The notes beneath the pieces were generated by a model that was not told where the DNA came from, made no database searches, and worked only from the letters and a program-made list of their open reading frames with translations. A program made the translations under genes and the position numbers. A stretch of 7,613 nucleotides of DNA from NCBI GenBank assembly GCA_937894795.1, contig CALCQV010000091.1, forward strand, positions 1-7,613, written 5' to 3'. The DNA comes from an uncultured Bacteroidales bacterium. Lineage in GTDB: Bacteria > Bacteroidota > Bacteroidia > Bacteroidales > Lentimicrobiaceae. Numbering within the stretch: position 1 is the first letter of the stretch; each line of letters begins with the position of its first letter. Below are positions 4,954 through 7,613 of this stretch, piece by piece.

Positions 4954-7613
4954 TTATTTAAGGAATACCTTGGTGTTCCATTGATATTCATCATTGGTTA
5001 TTTTTACCATATATATTCCGCTACCTGAATTGATTGGTATTTCCAATTTGGTTTGTCCTGAAGGTTTCTGTTCAGATACAAGCTGACCGGTCAGGCTGTA
5101 AATCCTTACCATGCCACTTAATCCCCCGGCTTTTTCAATGATCAGGATGTTGTCTCTTGTGCTAATTCTCAGTGAACTGTCAATGTAAGGATCTGTAGCC
5201 GTAATAACTTCTATCATCACGGTGTTTGACAGAACAGTGTTAATTGTTACACATTCAAGTGTGCTGGTCATGACTACATACACCAGGTCATTGTTTTGAG
5301 GCACATAGGTAAATGTATCGCCACTGCCCACGTTTATCCCATTTACAAACCACAAATACTGCGGGGCATCACCTCCGTTAACGGATTCAACTGTAAAAGT
5401 TCCCGGAGTGCCGGCTATTACAGGGTTCTCACTTGCCATGATGGTTACTGAAGGAGTGACTATTTCAGCCACCTCAAACTCAATAATATTTGATGGAGCG
5501 GGATTTATATTTGTGCAACTGTAACTGGAGGTCATGTTCACATAAACCTGGTCGCCGTTGGCAGGTGTATATGTGAAGGTTGGCTGGTTAGTACCTTGAG
5601 GAGTATTGTTAATGTACCATTGGTAATAGGGAGTTCCACCGTTTTGAGGAATGGCGGTCAGGGTTACCTCCGAACCATCACATACGGAAGTATCATCGGC
5701 TGTTATTACAACACCTATGGTAAGGGTGGCAGCAGCAGTAATTACAGCGTTTCCGTCCATTTGAACGGAGTTGATGCCATTGTCGGCGAATATGGTATAG
5801 GTTCCTTCAGGCTGGTTTCCAAAGTTCAATGGGTTGCCGGTTCCTGCCATTGTTGGAGTTTGTGCAACCCCATCCTTATAGAGGGTATAACTAACATCAA
5901 TCTGTGATCCTGATAGTCCAACTGGTAACCCTTCATCCCCTTCACAATAGGTTCCGCCACCGGTAACCGTAAAAACAGCCGGGAAACTGGAGCTTACGGG
6001 GTCAACGGTTAACTGTGCCGGTTCGCCCGTACCGCATGATGATGCCGGTGTTACGGTAATAACGCCTGAGTTCTCACCCACCAGCACGGTGACTACATTT
6101 GAATTGGCACCGCTTTGTTGCAACCACCCTTCGGGAAATGTCCAGGTGTAAGTCACTCCCAATTCGGGTGTTACACTATATTCAACCACCGAATTTATAA
6201 CAGGATTAACCGGGCCTGTAATGGTATCAGGTGGTGCGGGAACGCTTAAAACAGGATTCACAGCAAGGAATTGTGACGGGCCATTGCCCCAGCCATTGGA
6301 GGGAATTACCAGAACAATGCCGCTACTGTTGCCCACGGTAACAGTGATGGAGTTGGTGCCATTGCCCGATTCAATTACCCAGTCGGCGGGCACCTGCCAT
6401 GAATAAGTTACTCCTTCAACATTTGTTACGCTATAGGTTTGTGAGGAACCGGTGCAAGGGAAAACTTCACCAGTAATTGCTGATGGTTGTTCTGGAGCCG
6501 AACCCGCCAGCAGCTTGCGGTATACGGGACCACCAACGGAGGTTACCCAATTATTTGTAAACAGGTAATCACCTGCAATATAAAGAGAGAAGGCAACCGG
6601 CGGAGTCGTAAAGCCATCGTTTACCAATGTCCAGCTGTCGCCATTGTTCGTTGATTTGAAAACGCCCCCTTTGGTGCCGGCATATAAATCGTTACCATTG
6701 AAAACCATAGAACAGATATCTAAATTAACCAGTCCGGTATTAACCAATTGCCATGTATTGCCATTGTCGCCTGAACGATATATTCCCACCGGAGTGATTT
6801 GAGGATCTTCATAAAAATTGCTCGTACCGGCAAAAACGTAGGTGCCGTTGGTAACAACCGTACGTACCGGAACATCCATGGGTAAAGAGGTTTCTGTCCA
6901 TGTAGCCCCATTATCCAGGGACTTTATCACCCCCTGCATCTGGGTACCTGCAAACAGATTGGTCCCATCAACTGCCATGCTGAAAATCTGTGATGATGCA
7001 CCTGTCGCGGGTGCCCATGTAATGCCGTTGTCGGTTGAATAGAAAACTATTTCGCAACAAGTAATCCGCGCAAAGAGAGTAGAGCCCATGGAGCTGAATC
7101 TTGTGAGGGTACCTATTTCATATATTTGCTGCCAGGTAACTCCATTATCTGAAGAACGGTAAATCCACCCATTATCATTGTAAAGGAAAAGGTAATTGTT
7201 GAAGAAGAAGGGAGATCCCGGCATATTTCCCATTTCCCAGGTTTCGCCGAAATCATCAGAGCGGAAGAAGTTGCCGGTATTCATGGAAGCAAATATATCG
7301 TTTCCTCCCGCTGTAGTTATCTGATCAACCAATAATCCAAGCATTCCATTGTATGCCGGAGACCACGATGCTGTGGTGTCAGCTGAAATATGCACGCCCA
7401 TGTTGGTAGTTGCAAAAACATCCGTACCGCTGGGGAATAGCTTGCTGATGGTAATATTGGCAGGAGTAATTGTTTGGAGCGACCAACTGATGACATCACT
7501 ATTGGCTGAACGGTATATTCCTGCACCTGTTGAGATATAAATATAGTCGTCATTGATCAACATTGAAATCACATTCCTGGCTGTGCCAGTGGGTAGTCCG
7601 GTTATTTCCTGTG
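4954..7613 (-). CDS. Large secreted T9SS protein: Asp-box propeller, PKD-like and Ig-like modules (5' end missing)
   Basis: The frame is open to the right edge, so the N-terminus and signal peptide are missing; 886 codons are visible. Residues below are counted from the GTG at 7572, which is not the real start. Residues 1-350 hold eight Asp-box-like motifs ending in Trp 30, 70, 112, 147, 186, 225, 274 and 314; the clearest (SSDNGVTW, STDNGITW, SLDNGATW, SGDNGNTW) match SxDxGxTW. These mark the turns of BNR/sialidase-type beta-propeller blades, but no sialidase catalytic residues are evident, so a binding or structural role is more likely. Residues 362-440 and 447-524 are tandem PKD-like domains. 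Residues 532-616 are a module common in Bacteroidetes adhesins and gliding-associated proteins (VTGGGTYCEG, VGLSGSQ). Residues 617-702 and 703-790 are tandem Ig-like domains. Residues about 797-872 are a T9SS type A sorting domain (MVRIYSLTGQLV, SGIYMVKI, terminal KVFLK). The product should be exported and attached to or released from the cell surface. Ligand unknown. Confidence 0.92.
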   Translation of the reverse strand, partial: QEITGLPTGTARNVISMLINDDYIYISTGAGIYRSANSDVISWSLQTITPANITISKLFPSGTDVFATTNMGVHISADTTASWSPAYNGMLGLLVDQITTAGGNDIFASMNTGNFFRSDDFGETWEMGNMPGSPFFFNNYLFLYNDNGWIYRSSDNGVTWQQIYEIGTLTRFSSMGSTLFARITCCEIVFYSTDNGITWAPATGASSQIFSMAVDGTNLFAGTQMQGVIKSLDNGATWTETSLPMDVPVRTVVTNGTYVFAGTSNFYEDPQITPVGIYRSGDNGNTWQLVNTGLVNLDICSMVFNGNDLYAGTKGGVFKSTNNGDSWTLVNDGFTTPPVAFSLYIAGDYLFTNNWVTSVGGPVYRKLLAGSAPEQPSAITGEVFPCTGSSQTYSVTNVEGVTYSWQVPADWVIESGNGTNSITVTVGNSSGIVLVIPSNGWGNGPSQFLAVNPVLSVPAPPDTITGPVNPVINSVVEYSVTPELGVTYTWTFPEGWLQQSGANSNVVTVLVGENSGVITVTPASSCGTGEPAQLTVDPVSSSFPAVFTVTGGGTYCEGDEGLPVGLSGSQIDVSYTLYKDGVAQTPTMAGTGNPLNFGNQPEGTYTIFADNGINSVQMDGNAVITAAATLTIGVVITADDTSVCDGSEVTLTAIPQNGGTPYYQWYINNTPQGTNQPTFTYTPANGDQVYVNMTSSYSCTNINPAPSNIIEFEVAEIVTPSVTIMASENPVIAGTPGTFTVESVNGGDAPQYLWFVNGINVGSGDTFTYVPQNNDLVYVVMTSTLECVTINTVLSNTVMIEVITATDPYIDSSLRISTRDNILIIEKAGGLSGMVRIYSLTGQLVSEQKPSGQTKLEIPINSGSGIYMVKITNDEYQWNTKVFLK

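Noticed and set aside
5596..5907. Plus-strand open frame of about 100 codons inside the large cargo gene
   Set aside because: It lies wholly antisense to a convincing multi-domain coding region, shows no recognisable domain, and has no promoter-like sequence in front of it. Other shorter plus-strand frames are rejected for the same reasons.
7570..7572. GTG codon as the true start of the large cargo gene
   Set aside because: The frame stays open to the window edge, and the upstream residues (QEITGLPTGTARNV) continue the propeller-type sequence. No signal peptide follows the GTG, although the C-terminus requires export.
6517..7572. Calling the Asp-box region a sialidase or exo-alpha-sialidase
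   Set aside because: Asp-boxes mark a fold, not an activity, and occur in many non-enzymatic propellers. I cannot identify the arginine triad, Tyr/Glu pair or FRIP motif of true sialidases.
94..7613. A polysaccharide utilisation locus, defence island or mobile element
   Set aside because: There is no SusC/SusD pair, carbohydrate-active enzyme, nuclease, transposase, integrase, tRNA or CRISPR repeat. The genes are two surface proteins, one regulator and one small unknown.

Overview
The window looks like chromosomal DNA from a member of the Bacteroidota (Bacteroidetes). Both large surface proteins end in the roughly 70-residue C-terminal sorting domain of the type IX secretion system (T9SS). 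The regulator has the TPR, transmembrane and LuxR-type helix-turn-helix layout common in this phylum. The best promoter candidates fit the Bacteroidetes pattern TTG-N19-21-TAnnTTTG, and no start has a clear Shine-Dalgarno sequence. The genus cannot be told from the sequence.

All four genes are on the minus strand, so transcription runs from high to low coordinates. From the right edge: (1) 7613-4954, a large secreted protein whose 5' end lies outside the window. It has an Asp-box (BNR) beta-propeller, two PKD-like domains, one further Bacteroidetes adhesin-type module, two Ig-like domains and a T9SS sorting domain. (2) 4953-4706, an intergenic gap with a strong hairpin terminator for gene 1 and a near-perfect promoter directly against the next start codon. 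(3) 4705-2975, a membrane-anchored TPR regulator with a C-terminal LuxR-type HTH. (4) 2974-2812, a gap with a weak hairpin and a promoter candidate. (5) 2811-2521, a small, highly charged hypothetical protein. (6) 30 bases further on, 2490-94, a second secreted T9SS cargo protein with a beta-solenoid-like repeat region. (7) 93-1, a cluster of palindromic GC-rich repeats. No gap exceeds 300 bases, and no RNA gene, CRISPR array, transposase or integrase was seen.

The likely transcription units are gene 1 alone, the regulator alone, and the small gene together with the 798-residue cargo. Two cell-surface or secreted proteins flank a regulator that probably senses on the periplasmic side and binds DNA in the cytoplasm. 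The regulator may control one or both neighbours, but this is inferred from position only. I see no clear sign of a new defence, mobile or biosynthetic system. The points most worth a second look are the promoter abutting the regulator's start codon (a possible leaderless mRNA), the unpaired cysteines across the adhesin modules of gene 1, and the uncharacterised small gene.
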